A DNA stretch of 53,469 nucleotides from positions 32,134-85,602 of the forward strand of contig JABDCE010000001.1 of NCBI GenBank assembly GCA_013288285.1, given 5' to 3'. The DNA is from Bacteroidota bacterium. Its GTDB lineage: Bacteria > Bacteroidota > Bacteroidia > Chitinophagales > Chitinophagaceae. The notes under the pieces were generated by a model. It ran no database searches. It was not told the DNA's origin and worked only from the letters and a program-made list of their open reading frames with translations. Shown here piece after piece: positions 52,304-53,469 of the stretch (positions are counted from its first letter, which is position 1; each line of letters starts with the position of its first letter). The position numbers and the translations under genes are program-made.

Positions 52304-53014
52304 ATGCTGCCTAAATATAACCGTGTCCTTTTAAAGCTTTCCGGCGAGTCGCTGATGGGTGAACGTAATTTTGGTATTGACTCCAAAATGCTGGAGCAAT
52401 ATGCAAAAGAAATAAAAATGATCACGAATATAGGTGTGCAGGTGGCTATTGTGATAGGCGGCGGGAATATATACCGGGGCATGAACGAGCTGGAAACAGG
52501 TATAGAACGTGCGCAGGGCGACTATATGGGCATGCTGGCTACCGTGATAAATGGTATGGCACTACAGGCTGCACTGGAAAAAGAAGGCGTGAACACCCGG
52601 TTGCAGAGCGCTATTAAAATGGAGCAGGTTGCCGAGCCATACATACGCCGCAAAGCGATACGCCACCTCGAAAAAGGCAGAGTGGTGATCTTCGGCGCAG
52701 GTACAGGCAATCCTTATTTCACTACCGATACCGCTGGGTCTTTGAGGGCTATAGAGATCAACGCGGCGGTAATACTGAAAGGTACGCGCGTGGATGGTAT
52801 TTACAGCGCAGACCCTGAAAAAGACAAAACGGCTACGCGTTTCGAAACTCTGTCATTCAGTGAGGTGATCGGTAAAAACCTCAAAGTGATGGACATGACT
52901 GCGTTCACACTTTGCCAGGAAAATAATTTACCCATTATTGTGTTTGATATGAATCGTTCGGGTAACTTACTGAGTGTGGTGACAGGAAAGCAAGTGGGAA
53001 CACTGGTGCACTAG
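52304..53014 (+). CDS. pyrH: UMP kinase
   Basis: A 236-residue bacterial uridylate kinase of the amino-acid-kinase fold, which makes UDP from UMP and ATP in pyrimidine synthesis; the active form is a hexamer. Family features are [13 protein letters not shown] (residues 6-18), [31 protein letters not shown], and the nucleotide-binding [16 protein letters not shown]-like segment, which reads [25 protein letters not shown] and the C-terminal [18 protein letters not shown] match. tsf and frr, frequent neighbours elsewhere, are not adjacent. ATG start; length normal. Confidence 0.97.
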   Translation: MLPKYNRVLLKLSGESLMGERNFGIDSKMLEQYAKEIKMITNIGVQVAIVIGGGNIYRGMNELETGIERAQGDYMGMLATVINGMALQAALEKEGVNTRLQSAIKMEQVAEPYIRRKAIRHLEKGRVVIFGAGTGNPYFTTDTAGSLRAIEINAAVILKGTRVDGIYSADPEKDKTATRFETLSFSEVIGKNLKVMDMTAFTLCQENNLPIIVFDMNRSGNLLSVVTGKQVGTLVH

Positions 53015-53050
53015 CCATGCATATAATATCAGAGAAATGTGTATTTTTAT

Positions 53051-53469
53051 GTGAAACAGTTATTCTTGACTCCCATTTCTCCGTCATTGCAGGCGCACGA
53101 GCCCAATAAAAATGTAACTAACACTTTTTTGCTGGTGTTGGGTTACGGACTCTTCTTCTACGCACTCCAGTTTTTTCTTTTCCGGATAGGCATGGTATCC
53201 TTTTTGCCGGAAGATACCACACTTGGCCGCTGGGATGCAACGATCTATTACGAAATATCGCAGATAGGATATAAGGAGGGCAATGTTGGGAGTTATGTAC
53301 TTTTGCCATGGGTCTGGAAGTTGCTGCATGTGGGTTATTATGGCATGTCAATCGTAAATATCATTTTTTTTGCGGCTGGGTTTACCATCATTACCTACAT
53401 ATATCCCATCAGTTCAAGCGATAAACTTTTATGGTTATCCACCCCATCTCTTTATTTTATGTTTGCGCC
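53051..53469 (+). CDS. Partial PIG-V-like membrane protein, cut by the window end
   Basis: An open frame that runs off the right edge, at least 139 codons. It starts with GTG at 53051 (another GTG at 53039 is possible; an in-frame TAA lies upstream). A first membrane helix (FLLVLGYGLFFYALQFFLF) is followed by LGRWDATIYYEISQIGY. That segment resembles the RWD-Y-I-GY catalytic loop of PIG-V-type GT-C mannosyltransferases and their bacterial relatives. A second helix region (YYGMSIVNIIFFAAGFTII) follows. The sugar and acceptor are unknown. It lies 36 bp after pyrH on the same strand, so it may be co-transcribed. Confidence 0.6.
   Translation, partial: MKQLFLTPISPSLQAHEPNKNVTNTFLLVLGYGLFFYALQFFLFRIGMVSFLPEDTTLGRWDATIYYEISQIGYKEGNVGSYVLLPWVWKLLHVGYYGMSIVNIIFFAAGFTIITYIYPISSSDKLLWLSTPSLYFMFA

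Noticed and set aside
1-53469. tRNA, rRNA, riboswitch or CRISPR array
   Set aside because: In the intergenic stretches I saw no cloverleaf with a GTTCGA-type T-loop, no rRNA-like sequence, no recognisable riboswitch core and no regularly spaced repeats. A covariance-model scan would be needed to exclude small RNAs.

Overview
The window looks like chromosomal DNA of a member of the Bacteroidota, most likely of the Chitinophagales type. The evidence is: several secreted giant proteins that end in gliding-motility-associated (CHU_C, type B) or type A sorting domains of the type IX secretion system (T9SS); Bacteroidota-style TAnnTTTG -7 promoter elements a short way upstream of many starts; frequent GTG/TTG starts and weak Shine-Dalgarno sequences. 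No rRNA, tRNA, CRISPR array, transposase or integrase was recognised.

Layout. 1-1515: a Bro-N/DinD-like DNA-binding-type gene on the minus strand, flanked by short related repeats and a 170-bp palindromic element. 1516-4195: a GH3-family acyl-amido synthetase, an MgtC-family membrane protein and a small membrane protein. 4344-14940: an envelope and glycan region with a POTRA/beta-barrel protein, a four-gene minus-strand operon (FkbM methyltransferase, two overlapping CDP-paratose-2-epimerase-like SDRs, a dolichol-phosphate-mannose-synthase-like GT2), two polytopic membrane proteins, a second FkbM twin and a short GT2-like protein. 15032-18951: a secreted GHL10-type glycoside hydrolase, an unusual leaderless protein whose N-terminal helical region resembles pore-forming toxins, and a DUF2461 protein. 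19118-22558: a TPR protein and the GTPase TypA/BipA.

22782-37607 is the most distinctive part: four consecutive giant secreted CHU_C proteins and one small secreted companion, about 15 kb in all. They form two subfamilies that alternate in an A-B-B-A order. Three of the four carry a shared bipartite upstream motif, ACCCATC-N16/17-CTGTCT, which has promoter-like geometry and may mark a common alternative-sigma regulon.

37705-53469: an orphan ParA, a second DUF2461 protein, two secreted six-repeat NHL propeller proteins, HflX, a divergent arginase-family protein that keeps only half of the binuclear metal ligands, ClpP, an AlgX/AlgJ-like protein, GcvT, a polytopic membrane protein, PyrH, and the start of a PIG-V-like membrane protein cut by the window end. 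Housekeeping genes (typA, hflX, clpP, gcvT, pyrH) are scattered singly between surface-protein genes. Strong terminator hairpins separate most convergent pairs.
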